From contig SVPY01000003.1 in NCBI GenBank assembly GCA_015065615.1, forward strand, positions 1 through 64,000: a stretch of 64,000 nucleotides of DNA, read 5' to 3'. Of this stretch, positions 43,302-52,295 are shown one piece after another (positions within the stretch are counted from its first letter, which is position 1; every line of letters starts with the position of its first letter). The DNA comes from Oscillospiraceae bacterium. Its GTDB lineage: Bacteria; Bacillota; Clostridia; Oscillospirales; Acutalibacteraceae. The notes under the pieces are model-generated. The model saw nothing but the letters and a program-made list of their open reading frames with translations. It searched no databases and was not told the origin of the DNA. Made by a program: the position numbers and the translations under genes.

Positions 43302-45281
43302 TTAATTTGTACCCTCCTTTATGTTGAAATCAGATTCGTTATAAGTGATTTTTTCGCCGTTTGTTTTAATTAACGTAATTTCGTTATTATTGATGTCGCT
43401 TGATGCTTCAATTTTTTCTATGGGGCAAGCTTCGTTGCCGTCGGGGTAGAAAAGTGTAACAAGGCGTATGTTCTTTGCTTTTACTTTATATTCTGCACAG
43501 TAAATAGGGCGGTACTGAAGCTGCTCACAGCTGCAGTAGAAACCCTGCACTTCGGGTTCGAGCTGACCTCTTATTATATTAAGGTTAATGTTTTTATCTG
43601 CTACCATAAGGTTTAAAGAGTTGGCGCGAAGGTTTTGCCCGTTTATTTCCAGTTTTTCTGCATCAAGATGCCAAAGGAAGCTATATGAATGTTCCTTTTC
43701 ATCCTGCGAATAGAGCCTGTCGGCTACCAGTATGAAAGGCTTTAAACCTTTCTCGTTTTTTATAAAGTATACTTTTCTTTCGTGGCGGGCAAAATTTTCA
43801 GCGTTTTCGCCGTAGCCCTCATCATAGAATGAATAAAGCGCACAGGTATTTTCTGTGAATTTGCCTTTTAGATCGCTTATCTTTTTAGTATCGGGGAATT
43901 TATAATTTTTGCCGCGGTGCTGGTTTAAATTATCTACCAAAACGGTGTTATGGGCTTTTGTGGAGCGCACGTAAAGCCGCATATCGGAAGTATCGTAGGC
44001 GTATTTGCCGCCTTCGGTTAAGGTCATTTTGCCGTCAGCATACATTAATAAATTTAATTTATCCTCATGCTGATGGCCTGCGGCATACTCGCCTCCGTCG
44101 AAAAATACGTAAGTATCGTTTTCACCCCAGCCTGTTCTCATTACACCGAGTCCTGCGTTTTCAAATATATGATTTAATGGGGGTGCGGCGCCTTCTTTTC
44201 CGTCTGTAACAGCCCATTTGATAAGATTATTCTCGGGGAACATATCGGCATAAGGCTTTAAAATTTCTTTGGTATTAAAATAATAGCCGTCGTTTATATC
44301 GGGCACGCTGCCGTTGGGCATAGTTAAATAGGTGTAGGTTTCAAGAAGCTTCTGCACGGTAGCAGCAATTTCCTTATCGTAACCGTAGCCGTAAATATCT
44401 AAGAATTTTAATACGTTTATAAAGCAAACAGCTACGTCGTACTGATATCCGGTAGAAAGCTCAAACTGAAAACCATCGGGGTGAACTTGCCTTTTAAGTT
44501 CTATTCTTAAATTTTCAAGAGCATAGCTTAGCCACTCGTCTTTAGTATTGAAGAAAGGAAACATCACACAAGCGGCACATACACCTGTTAAGGCGTAAAT
44601 AAGCCAGTTGCCTCTTTCGCGGTGCTCGTATCGGGCGCGCCTGCCTTGCTCCCATACAGATTTACATATATCAACTATTAAATCATCGGTAAAGGCTTTA
44701 GTTTTATAGAAACTGTTAATTATTTCGGGCCAGACTTCAGAAATTCTTAAACCGCACTCCAAAGTACGCCAGGAGTTGGTAGCGCCCCAATGTGTGCCTT
44801 CGGGCGGAGTGACGGCATTTTTGAGCCAACTATCCAAAATCTCAGCGCAGGCAAAGGCGTATTTTTCGTTTTTGGTAGCTCTGTAGGCTCTTGCTAAGTG
44901 TTGAAGCTCAAAGTGGCGGTTTAACACAAAGGGCCATTCGGCAAAACCGTTGAAGGTGGGGTTAAAATCCCAGTCAATTGGTTCATTTTTAAAATCGTAG
45001 GGAGTATCAAGAAATGAAAAGTAGTGGCGGCAAGCGTTGTTTGCAGCATCAATAAGCTCATCGGTGATGATAACCTTATCGCCACCGGGACAGGTGGAAA
45101 AATAAATTTCAGGCTTTAAAAAATCTCTGAAAAAATTCGCAAAAATTTTTCTGCAGGAGTTATAATCTTCGCTTTTTATGTATTCTTTTATTGTTTCAAG
45201 ACCTTTAAAATCAAGGTTTAAAAGTTCCCCGAAAAATCTTTTGTCAGAAAGCAAAGGTCCTGTGATTTTGCTCTGTGTCAT
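43302..45281 (-). CDS. Heparinase II/III family protein, copy 1
   Basis: 659 residues, clearly related along its whole length to copy 2 (shared GPLLSDKRFFGELL start, FELSTGYQYDVA, HQHEDKLNLLMYADGKM, KAHNTVLVDNL and the shared FYPDGNEACPIEKIEAS near the end). It is a tandem duplicate that has diverged. No signal peptide is seen. It starts 15 bases after the cation exporter gene. The substrate is unknown; a uronate-containing polysaccharide is plausible. Confidence 0.88.
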   Translation of the reverse strand: MTQSKITGPLLSDKRFFGELLNLDFKGLETIKEYIKSEDYNSCRKIFANFFRDFLKPEIYFSTCPGGDKVIITDELIDAANNACRHYFSFLDTPYDFKNEPIDWDFNPTFNGFAEWPFVLNRHFELQHLARAYRATKNEKYAFACAEILDSWLKNAVTPPEGTHWGATNSWRTLECGLRISEVWPEIINSFYKTKAFTDDLIVDICKSVWEQGRRARYEHRERGNWLIYALTGVCAACVMFPFFNTKDEWLSYALENLRIELKRQVHPDGFQFELSTGYQYDVAVCFINVLKFLDIYGYGYDKEIAATVQKLLETYTYLTMPNGSVPDINDGYYFNTKEILKPYADMFPENNLIKWAVTDGKEGAAPPLNHIFENAGLGVMRTGWGENDTYVFFDGGEYAAGHQHEDKLNLLMYADGKMTLTEGGKYAYDTSDMRLYVRSTKAHNTVLVDNLNQHRGKNYKFPDTKKISDLKGKFTENTCALYSFYDEGYGENAENFARHERKVYFIKNEKGLKPFILVADRLYSQDEKEHSYSFLWHLDAEKLEINGQNLRANSLNLMVADKNINLNIIRGQLEPEVQGFYCSCEQLQYRPIYCAEYKVKAKNIRLVTLFYPDGNEACPIEKIEASSDINNNEITLIKTNGEKITYNESDFNIKEGTN

Positions 45282-45296
45282 AGTAAAACCAACCTT

Positions 45297-46469
45297 TTAT
45301 TTTGTGTTGAATGAGGCGGGGTCAAAGGTGATTACGGCATAGAACTTTTTGCCGTGCTTTTCACACATACCGCTTTGTATAGCGGATTTGATTTCTGTTT
45401 CCTTGCCTTTTAAATCATAGGGCAGGGAAACGTCGAATATTAAATTGGTATGGCAGTCGCATTCAACCATTCTGAAATCATGAAGGTGAAGCCTTTGGTC
45501 AATAGAAGCGAGAATGTTTTCTGCTTCCGCCTTATAGCCGTTCAGTACAATATCGTCAACCGTTACGGGGTCGTAGTGAATTACAAGGTGGGTTTTAAGC
45601 TTATCTAAAGCAAGTCTTTCAATATTATCAATAAGTTCGTGGCAAACTAAGGGGTCTTCGCGCTTATCCATTTCCACGTGAACACTGGCAAAGCGCTGGC
45701 CGGGGCCGTAATCGTGCACCATAAGGTCGTGGAAATTAAGCACCATTGGAAATTCTCTTAAAAGAGAGCTTATTTCATCCTGCATTTCTTCGGAAACTGC
45801 CTCGCCTAAAAGAGGGCTTATAGTGTCTTTAGCTAAATTCCAGGCAGAATAAAGAATGAATATAGCTACCAGAATACCCACGTAACCGTCAATCTGCCAG
45901 CTTGTGAAATATTCCACTAAAGCAGCAATAAGTACAGCTGTGGTGGATATAGCATCGTTGCGGCTGTCGGCTGCTGTGGCAAGAAGAGCGGAGGAGTTGA
46001 TTTTTTTACCTAAGAAGTTATTGAAAAGGGAAAGCCATAATTTAACGCCTACGGATAAAAGAAGAACTATAGCCATAGGAATATTAAAAAGCGTGGCTTC
46101 TGGGGTTAAAACTTTAAGAACAGAGGATTTTAAAAGCTCAAAGCCGATTAAACCTATCATAGCGGCAACTGCAAGACCTGAAAGATACTCGAATCTTGCA
46201 TGACCGTAGGGGTGCTCTTCGTCGGCGGGTTTTTCGCTTAATTTAAAGCCTATTAAGGTAACTATTGAGCTGCTTGCGTCAGTTAAGTTGTTCACAGCAT
46301 CGGCAGTGATGGCTACGGAGCCTGAAAGAGTACCGATAATGATTTTTGCAGTGAATAAAATAATATTAGATATAATTCCCACAATACCGGAAAGGGAACC
46401 TGCTTTGCTTCTGCCTTCCTGCGAATTTAAATCCTTTTTTATAAAAAGTTTAAGTAAAAGTTTTGTCAT
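45297..46469 (-). CDS. Cation diffusion facilitator (CDF) family transporter
   Basis: 390 residues with about six transmembrane helices in the first half. Metal-binding motifs are visible in DAVNNLTDAS (helix II) and ADSRNDAIST (helix V), together with the conserved PYGHARFEYL loop. The cytoplasmic C-terminal domain has the ferredoxin-like fold, with HDLMVHDYGPG. It exports Zn, Mn, Fe or Co by proton antiport; the metal is unresolved. It is the first gene of the operon with the two lyases, an unusual partner. Confidence 0.93.
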   Translation of the reverse strand: MTKLLLKLFIKKDLNSQEGRSKAGSLSGIVGIISNIILFTAKIIIGTLSGSVAITADAVNNLTDASSSIVTLIGFKLSEKPADEEHPYGHARFEYLSGLAVAAMIGLIGFELLKSSVLKVLTPEATLFNIPMAIVLLLSVGVKLWLSLFNNFLGKKINSSALLATAADSRNDAISTTAVLIAALVEYFTSWQIDGYVGILVAIFILYSAWNLAKDTISPLLGEAVSEEMQDEISSLLREFPMVLNFHDLMVHDYGPGQRFASVHVEMDKREDPLVCHELIDNIERLALDKLKTHLVIHYDPVTVDDIVLNGYKAEAENILASIDQRLHLHDFRMVECDCHTNLIFDVSLPYDLKGKETEIKSAIQSGMCEKHGKKFYAVITFDPASFNTK

Positions 46470-46502
46470 GATTTAAGCCGTTCTTTCTTTATTTTTAATA
46501 CC

Positions 46503-46531
46503 ATTATATTCCAAAGATTCGTGGGTGTAAA
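46503..46531 (-). promoter_or_regulatory. Promoter of the CDF-lyase operon
   Basis: Minus strand TTTACA, 17 bases, TATAAT, about 35 bases before the CDF start. Confidence 0.7.
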
Positions 46532-46554
46532 GCCGTATTTTGGCACTTTTGTTA

Positions 46555-46583
46555 TGGACTTTTGCTATTTAATGTGATAAAAT
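46555..46583 (+). promoter_or_regulatory. Promoter of the metallophosphoesterase-glycosidase pair
   Basis: TGGACT, 17 bases, TAAAAT, about 30 bases before the ATG, divergent from the CDF promoter. Confidence 0.55.
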
Positions 46584-46612
46584 CAAATTGTTTTTAAAGG
46601 AGTGGATTTAAA

Positions 46613-47716
46613 ATGTATAATAATGAAAATAAAACTTTAAAATTTAATGAAGACGGAAAATTTAAAATTCTTATGTTTTCCGATTTACATAGTCACGGTA
46701 ATTTCCACGGAATCGGCAGAGCATTTTACAGAAACAAAATGCTTAATGCTATGAATGCACTTTTGGATGAAGTAAAACCTGATTTCGTTATGGTCGGCGG
46801 CGATTTATGCGTGGGTTCCTTTCATAGCGACAGTATGTCAAGAGAAGAAAATATGGCTTTAACTTTAAAGGATATGGAAGAAGTACTGGAGCCTGTTATC
46901 AGCCGTAATATCCCATGGGCGCACGTTTTCGGTAATCACGATGCAGAAGCGATGTTTACAAAAGAGGAGCAGGAAAATCTTCTGGAAAAATTGCCTAATT
47001 GCCTTTCACAAGCAGGACCCAAGGAGCTTTACGGCGTAGGTAACTACGTGCTGCCTGTTTATTCATATAAAAACGAGGGTAAAATAGGCTATAATATTTT
47101 TTGCCTTGATTCCAACCGCGAACTTAAGGATGAATTGAAGCTTTTCGGTGTTGAGGGTAAGGATGATAACGCGATTTTACCTTTCCCCTTCGGTATGGGT
47201 AAGTGCCAGAGTATGCCCTTATTCTCTCAGGTTATGTGGTACTTTAATAAATCTGTGGAAATTGAATATAAAGAAGGCAGAAAAGTACCTGCCATTATGT
47301 GTATGCATAACCCTATATTAGAATACAATTTAATTTACCGTAACCCCGAGGAAACCGATATGAAGGGCTCAAAGCGTGAAAGCCCTGCCTGCAGTGAGCT
47401 TAATTCAGGTCTTTTCTTCGCTTGTCTTGAAAGAGGCGACGTTAAGGGAATTTTCTGCGGTCACGAGCATCTTAATACCTATCAGGGCACTTACTGCGGT
47501 ATTACTTTAGCTTACGACGGCTGCATAGGCTTTGATATGAGCGCCCACGATGATTTACGCGGCGGCAGAATAATAGAGCTTGATGAAAATGAAGGTAAAT
47601 TTGAAACCAAATTTATTGCCCTTGTGGATTTAATGGGCAAGAAAGCATGGAGAAACGAGGAAAGCTTCGAAGGCGGCTGGCATACTGAGTATTTTATAAG
47701 AAATACACATCTTTAA
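46613..47716 (+). CDS. Calcineurin-like metallophosphoesterase
   Basis: 367 residues. The dimetal signature is complete: FSDLHSH (D24, H26), VGGDLC, FGNHDAE, MCMHNP and GHEHLN. It has no signal peptide. Members of this group hydrolyse phosphomono- or diesters. The position directly before a glycosidase (29 bases) suggests removal of phosphate groups from a phosphorylated glycan, but this is inference. AAGGAG precedes the ATG. Confidence 0.88.
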   Translation: MYNNENKTLKFNEDGKFKILMFSDLHSHGNFHGIGRAFYRNKMLNAMNALLDEVKPDFVMVGGDLCVGSFHSDSMSREENMALTLKDMEEVLEPVISRNIPWAHVFGNHDAEAMFTKEEQENLLEKLPNCLSQAGPKELYGVGNYVLPVYSYKNEGKIGYNIFCLDSNRELKDELKLFGVEGKDDNAILPFPFGMGKCQSMPLFSQVMWYFNKSVEIEYKEGRKVPAIMCMHNPILEYNLIYRNPEETDMKGSKRESPACSELNSGLFFACLERGDVKGIFCGHEHLNTYQGTYCGITLAYDGCIGFDMSAHDDLRGGRIIELDENEGKFETKFIALVDLMGKKAWRNEESFEGGWHTEYFIRNTHL

Positions 47717-47745
47717 ATAAAGCAGAAGTAAAGAGGGTTATAGCA

Positions 47746-50094
47746 ATGGCTAAAAATGAATTTTTATTAAATGAATTTAAAAGTCCCGACAAAAAGTATA
47801 ATGTTATGTACTCCTGGGTATGGAATGCTCCTATAACCAAAGAGGGAATAAAAGAGCAGATAGCTTCTTTTAAAGAAGGAGGAATAGAAGGTATTTATAT
47901 TCTTCCGGAGCCTGAAAATTTCCGCCCCGATTCAATGAGCACGGAGCTTAAACCCCAATATTTAAGCGATGAATATTTCGAGCTTGTAAGATTTGCTTTC
48001 GAAACTGCAGAAGAGAATGGCATAAATATGTGGCTTTACGACGAAGGCGGCTGGCCTTCAGGCGGCGCCTGCGGTAAAACGAATGAGGAATATAGCGATG
48101 CTCCACCGAAGAAACTTAATCGCAGAAGTGTAATTGTTAATGAAAACGAGAAATATATCCCTTCAGCCGATGCTTTGGCGGCTTTTATAGGTAAAAAGAA
48201 AGTAACTGAAGGTGAATGCTTAAAAAACAAAGCAGAAATAAAGGAATATTATCTTTTAAAGCTTCCTGCTTTACCTAATTACGTTAATCTTTCCGATAAA
48301 AAGGTAACTGAAACTTTTATAAATAACACCTATGAAAAATATTATAAAGCCATCGGTGATAAATTTACTAAAGATATAGTTTTCTTTACCGATGAGCCTG
48401 CAGTGGATAGCGTAACTCTTTCTCAGGAGATTTTAAGCGAATTCGAGAAGGAATACGGCTATGATTTAAAAAATTATCTCTATATATTTGATTCCGATAT
48501 TGAAAAAACAGATGAAGAAAAGAAAATTATAATCAGTTATTATCGCTTGATGGGTAAAATTTTCAACGAAAATTTCTTTATAAAGTTAAGGGATTTCTGC
48601 CGTAGTAAAGATATATCTTTCGGCGGACATTTAAACGGCGACCATCTTGCGGATTATTCGAGAGCCTCCGGTTATTTCAGTTCCATTGAAGCTTTAAGAA
48701 ATATGGACGTGCCCGGTATTGACGTTATCTGGAATCAGATAAAAGTTCCTTACGGCGGAAGAAGAATTATGGATGAGGGCGAAGCTTTTTACACGCGAAT
48801 AGCTTCATCTGCGGCTAAACAAATAGGCAATAAATTTGCTCTTACAGAGAGCCTTGGTGTTTACGGCGAAGGTCTCACATTCGACGAAATAAGGTACATA
48901 CTTAATTATCAGGCGGTAAGAGGCATCAATTTATTTAATTTAATGGATATTTCCTATGCTAAGGATGGTTTTTACAATTTAGTGGAAAGACCTGTCTTTT
49001 CACCCCAAAAACCGGGATATAAGAATACAAAAGTACTGAGTGATTATTTCAAAAGAATTTCATATATTTTAAGTCTTGGCGAAAGAGTGGAGGATAACGC
49101 TCTTTACGTTCCTTTTGCCGATATTATGGCGGAAGAAAAGGCTATTTATGAAAATTATAAAAATCTTGGCGAAAGCCTTGAGAGAAAAGGCGTGAATTTC
49201 GATTTAATTGACGATGCGGGTATTTTAAAAGCGGAAGCTACCCCGGATGGCTTAAAGCTGGGGGACGCTTTATATAAGCATATAATAGTGCCTGAGTGTA
49301 AGTTTATGCCCGAAGAAGTAAAAGAGAAAATAAAGGCATACACTGCATCGCCCGAAGCTTATATTAATATAGAAAGCGAAAATTTAAGATATCTTGTAAG
49401 AGATTTAGGCAATAAGAAAATTTATTTCTTCTTTAACGAAGGCGAAGCACCTTTATGTGAAGTTATAAACGTAGCAGGAAAAATCACTGAGCTTGATTTA
49501 ATTACAGGCGAAGCTTATAAAAAAGATAAAATGGAAGTAAATCTTCATTGTGGTGAGGCGGCAGCCTTTATTGTAGGTGAAAATTACGAGTCCGAAAAAG
49601 AACTTAAGCTTGAATATATAGCAGAAATAAACGAGTTTGAATTTATCGGGGCAGAAAAATTTGAAATAGCGAAATGCGGTATAGTTAAAAGAGAAGTAAA
49701 GGAAGCCGAAACCAAAGAAAATTTTTCCGGCAACGTAACTTATAAAGCAAAGTTTATTTTAAATGAGGAAGTAAAAGATGCGGAAAAAGTAAGAATTGAA
49801 TTAGCGGGTTTTGCTTCAACCGTTAATATTGCAGTAAACGGAGAGCTTTGCGCTTATTTCGGTTTAAGCCCTATGTATTGCGACGTACCTGCCGGATTCT
49901 TCCTTAAGGAAAACGAGCTTATTATTACCGTTTCCAATACTCTTGCAGATGAGCTTATTGCAAAAGAGGAGTTTATTAGGGAAAATTTTAAAGTGAACGA
50001 AATAGGCCCATATCACGAAAGATCCCTCGCTATAGAAAAGCAGAGTAAGGCAAAGCTTTCCAAAGGTACTGTAAAAATAGCAAAATACTTATAA
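47746..50094 (+). CDS. Glycosidase, GH106 (alpha-L-rhamnosidase)-like
   Basis: 782 residues, with no signal peptide. A TIM-barrel-like core begins with VMYSWVWNAPITK (residues about 19-31) and shows MWLYDEGGWPSGGACG, VFFTDEPAV and SFGGHLNGDHLADY, segments typical of the rhamnosidase-related group. The C-terminus (about 660-770) is a galactose-binding-like beta-sandwich. The protein is shorter than characterised GH106 enzymes (about 1000 residues). GH106 assignment is tentative, and the sugar is unproven. The gene is A/T-rich and cotranscribed with the phosphoesterase. Confidence 0.75.
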   Translation: MAKNEFLLNEFKSPDKKYNVMYSWVWNAPITKEGIKEQIASFKEGGIEGIYILPEPENFRPDSMSTELKPQYLSDEYFELVRFAFETAEENGINMWLYDEGGWPSGGACGKTNEEYSDAPPKKLNRRSVIVNENEKYIPSADALAAFIGKKKVTEGECLKNKAEIKEYYLLKLPALPNYVNLSDKKVTETFINNTYEKYYKAIGDKFTKDIVFFTDEPAVDSVTLSQEILSEFEKEYGYDLKNYLYIFDSDIEKTDEEKKIIISYYRLMGKIFNENFFIKLRDFCRSKDISFGGHLNGDHLADYSRASGYFSSIEALRNMDVPGIDVIWNQIKVPYGGRRIMDEGEAFYTRIASSAAKQIGNKFALTESLGVYGEGLTFDEIRYILNYQAVRGINLFNLMDISYAKDGFYNLVERPVFSPQKPGYKNTKVLSDYFKRISYILSLGERVEDNALYVPFADIMAEEKAIYENYKNLGESLERKGVNFDLIDDAGILKAEATPDGLKLGDALYKHIIVPECKFMPEEVKEKIKAYTASPEAYINIESENLRYLVRDLGNKKIYFFFNEGEAPLCEVINVAGKITELDLITGEAYKKDKMEVNLHCGEAAAFIVGENYESEKELKLEYIAEINEFEFIGAEKFEIAKCGIVKREVKEAETKENFSGNVTYKAKFILNEEVKDAEKVRIELAGFASTVNIAVNGELCAYFGLSPMYCDVPAGFFLKENELIITVSNTLADELIAKEEFIRENFKVNEIGPYHERSLAIEKQSKAKLSKGTVKIAKYL

Positions 50095-50131
50095 ATATTA
50101 AAAAGAGCTTGATTACAGGCAATTTAATATA

Positions 50132-50160
50132 TGGACAAAATCTTTTCTTTGTGATATAAT
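50132..50160 (+). promoter_or_regulatory. Promoter of the hypothetical gene at 50245
   Basis: TGGACA, 17 bases, TATAAT, about 85 bases upstream of the start codon. Confidence 0.65.
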
Positions 50161-50244
50161 AATTAAATACTATCTGAATTTATGAGTATGCAATTAAATT
50201 AAGATTAAAATTAAATCGAATTAAATATATCGGAGGATTTTACC

Positions 50245-51042
50245 GTGGATATAGCAGCATTTAACTATATAAGAGACGAACTTTACAGTGAACTTCAGAA
50301 GCAGAACTTCTGCGAGCCTTACGAATACGAGGACGAAAAAGGCCCTGCAATTATGTGCAGAACCGATGTGGTAGCTTACAGCGTTTGTTATTATAAGGAT
50401 AAGAAGAGCTTCATTCTTCAGTCCACAAACGTTAACGAGAGAGGCGAGCCCGGCACTTGGCGTCAGCTTTCCCAGTGGTACTACGACGAGAAAACAGCTA
50501 TCAGAGAGGACTACGAGAGCATCGCAAATGACTTCGTTGAGGTTGTAAGAGGTCCCCAGAGCATCGCTTTCGTGCAGAACACAAAGAAGAGAAAGAAAAC
50601 AGGTGACGACGAAAACAACATCGATCCTTTATTCTTCTTCAACCGTCTTGCAAATATCTTCCCCGAGTTTAAAGATGCAATGAACGAGGAAAGAATCGTT
50701 TTCGGCCAGATCAGATATGCTACAGTGTGTAAGAACGTAGTTGCTCCCCTTATTGAAAATAACGCATCCGATGCAGAAACAATGAAAAAGACAGCCGAGC
50801 TTTTAAGCTATATGTATAAGGACGGCGACGCCGACACAAGATGCCTTGTTACTGCAGGCGTTCTCAATAACGTTAAGGATGAAGCGGTTGTTGCTTCTTT
50901 AACCGAAAACTTCGGCAAGGAACTTTCCAAGGTATATAAATATTCAAGAAAGCTTATCGGCAAGAACATAAAGCCCGAAAAGGTAAAGAAGAAGCAGAAG
51001 GTTGTTGCAAGTTCTCTTGAAACTCCCAAAGCAAAAAGATAA
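50245..51042 (+). CDS. Conserved hypothetical cytoplasmic protein
   Basis: 265 residues with a GTG start seven bases after CGGAGGA. No membrane segment or known motif is seen. The N-terminal half has alternating beta and helix; the second half is helical; the tail is very basic (KPEKVKKKQKVV). Codons are C-rich, like those of highly expressed genes, unlike the A/T-rich glycosidase beside it. It lies just upstream of the ribosomal block but has its own promoter. The function is unknown; the basic tail might bind nucleic acid. Confidence 0.8.
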   Translation: MDIAAFNYIRDELYSELQKQNFCEPYEYEDEKGPAIMCRTDVVAYSVCYYKDKKSFILQSTNVNERGEPGTWRQLSQWYYDEKTAIREDYESIANDFVEVVRGPQSIAFVQNTKKRKKTGDDENNIDPLFFFNRLANIFPEFKDAMNEERIVFGQIRYATVCKNVVAPLIENNASDAETMKKTAELLSYMYKDGDADTRCLVTAGVLNNVKDEAVVASLTENFGKELSKVYKYSRKLIGKNIKPEKVKKKQKVVASSLETPKAKR

Positions 51043-51070
51043 AAATTGATTAAAAAATAAAGAATCTCTA

Positions 51071-51100
51071 TTGACATTTTGAGTGGGGTTGTGTTATAAT
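51071..51100 (+). promoter_or_regulatory. Promoter of the rpmG-secE-nusG unit
   Basis: TTGACA, 18 bases, TATAAT, about 95 bases before rpmG. Confidence 0.75.
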
Positions 51101-51106
51101 TACTCT

Positions 51107-51130
51107 ACCTCAGAAAAGAGGTTCTTTTTT
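51107..51130 (+). promoter_or_regulatory. Short hairpin with T run in the rpmG leader
   Basis: ACCTC, 6-base loop, GAGGT, then TCTTTTTTT. It begins only a few bases after the expected transcription start. It may be an attenuator or a 5' stabilising hairpin. Confidence 0.4.
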
Positions 51131-51197
51131 TGTGTCCATTTTTTGAGGGAGGCTGGGTAAAAACCCAAATTTTTTCCGTAAATCGGGAGGTGCCGTT

Positions 51198-51347
51198 ATG
51201 AGAGTAAAAATCGTATTGGCTTGCACAGAGTGCAAACAGCGCAACTACAACACAAAGAAAAACAAGAAGAACGATCCCGACAGACTTGAGATGAACAAGT
51301 ACTGCAGATTCTGCAAGAAGCACACTCTTCACAGAGAAACAAAGTAA
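51198..51347 (+). CDS. rpmG: Ribosomal protein L33
   Basis: 49 residues, which fits the L33 family. It binds 23S rRNA near the E site. Two CxxC pairs, CTEC (9-12) and CRFC (36-39), form a zinc ribbon, so this is the zinc-binding form. The sequence begins [12 protein letters not shown] and ends HRETK, as usual. CGGGAGG precedes the ATG. secE starts 17 bases after the stop. Confidence 0.95.
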   Translation: MRVKIVLACTECKQRNYNTKKNKKNDPDRLEMNKYCRFCKKHTLHRETK

Positions 51348-51364
51348 TAGCGGAGGAATAAAAA

Positions 51365-51595
51365 ATGTCTGAAGCTAAAAAACCCAACGCATTCGTTGGT
51401 TTCTTTAAGAAGATCGCAAAGTTCCTGCGCGACTGCAAAGGCGAGATCAAAAAGATCGTTTGGCCCACTCCCAAGCAGGTTTTTAAGAACATGGGAGTAG
51501 TTCTTGCAGCTGTTGTCGCTATTGGCTTGTTTGTTTTCGGTCTTGATACCGTATTTATGCAGCTTCTTAACCTTGTTATGGATATTGCTGTATAA
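51365..51595 (+). CDS. secE: Preprotein translocase subunit SecE
   Basis: 76 residues, with a single C-terminal transmembrane helix (about 42-68) after the amphipathic segment. The signature KKIVWPTPKQVFKNM at the start of the helix is the conserved SecE motif. SecE clamps SecY in the membrane. The ATG follows GCGGAGG. The next gene, nusG, begins 46 bases downstream in the classic secE-nusG order. Confidence 0.96.
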   Translation: MSEAKKPNAFVGFFKKIAKFLRDCKGEIKKIVWPTPKQVFKNMGVVLAAVVAIGLFVFGLDTVFMQLLNLVMDIAV

Positions 51596-51641
51596 TTTGC
51601 GGCAGAATTCATTACTTAAGGAAGAAGAGGTTAAATAAGCT

Positions 51642-52169
51642 ATGGCTGATGAAGCAAAGTGGTATGTGGTTCATACCTATTCGGGCTATGAAAACAAGGT
51701 AGCCTCAAACCTTGAGAAAGTGGTTGAAAACCGCCAGATGCAGGACCTTATCAAGGAAATCAGAGTTCCCACCGAAACAGTTACCGAAATCCGTGAGGAC
51801 GGTAAGCGTAAGGAAGTGGAAAGAAAGATTTTCCCCGGTTACGTTATCGTGAAGATGATAGTTACCGATGAATCCTGGTATGCCGTAAGAAATATCCGCG
51901 GCTGTACAGGCTTTGTAGGTACTACAACAGATCCGATTCCTTTAACCGATGAAGAGGTTGCAAAGCTTGGTGTTGAAACCAAGAATGTTGAGGTATCATT
52001 CACAGTCGGTGATTCTGTCCACATTACCGATGGTCCCTTTGAGGGCTTTGTCGGAACAGTTGACGCTCTTGACGCAGCTAATAACCGCGTTACAGTTATT
52101 GTTTCGATGTTCGGACGTGAAACTCCTGTTGAGCTTGAGCTTACACAGGTAGAACTTGTAACTGATTAA
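51642..52169 (+). CDS. nusG: Transcription termination/antitermination factor NusG
   Basis: 175 residues, the normal length. The N-terminal NGN domain starts KWYVVHTYSGYENKV and binds RNA polymerase. The C-terminal KOW domain shows GDSVHITDGPFEGFVGTVD. A terminator-like hairpin (AGCGGAA/TTCCGCT with a T run) follows at 52191-52209, before rplK. Expected ribosome site AGAGG lies ahead of the ATG. Confidence 0.97.
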   Translation: MADEAKWYVVHTYSGYENKVASNLEKVVENRQMQDLIKEIRVPTETVTEIREDGKRKEVERKIFPGYVIVKMIVTDESWYAVRNIRGCTGFVGTTTDPIPLTDEEVAKLGVETKNVEVSFTVGDSVHITDGPFEGFVGTVDALDAANNRVTVIVSMFGRETPVELELTQVELVTD

Positions 52170-52190
52170 TTAACAGTTATTTAGGTAATC

Positions 52191-52211
52191 AGCGGAAATT
52201 CCGCTTTTTAT
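52191..52211 (+). terminator. Terminator or attenuator between nusG and rplK
   Basis: AGCGGAA, one-base loop, TTCCGCT followed by TTTTATG. It separates nusG from the rplK leader. Confidence 0.5.
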
Positions 52212-52227
52212 GAGGGGCATCGCCCCT

Positions 52228-52274
52228 GTGGGAGGGGTACTAAAAAATCTAAGGGTATTCCCGCCATCAACCAC
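52228..52274 (+). promoter_or_regulatory. Probable L1-binding leader upstream of rplK
   Basis: GTGGGAGG and ACCAC-like arms, with inner pairing GGGTA and TTCCC segments. The pattern GTGGGAG...ACCAC matches the L1-binding elements that mimic the L1 site on 23S rRNA. A second element of the same pattern precedes rplA. Confidence 0.5.
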
Positions 52275-52295
52275 GAATTTTGGAGGTGCAAACAA

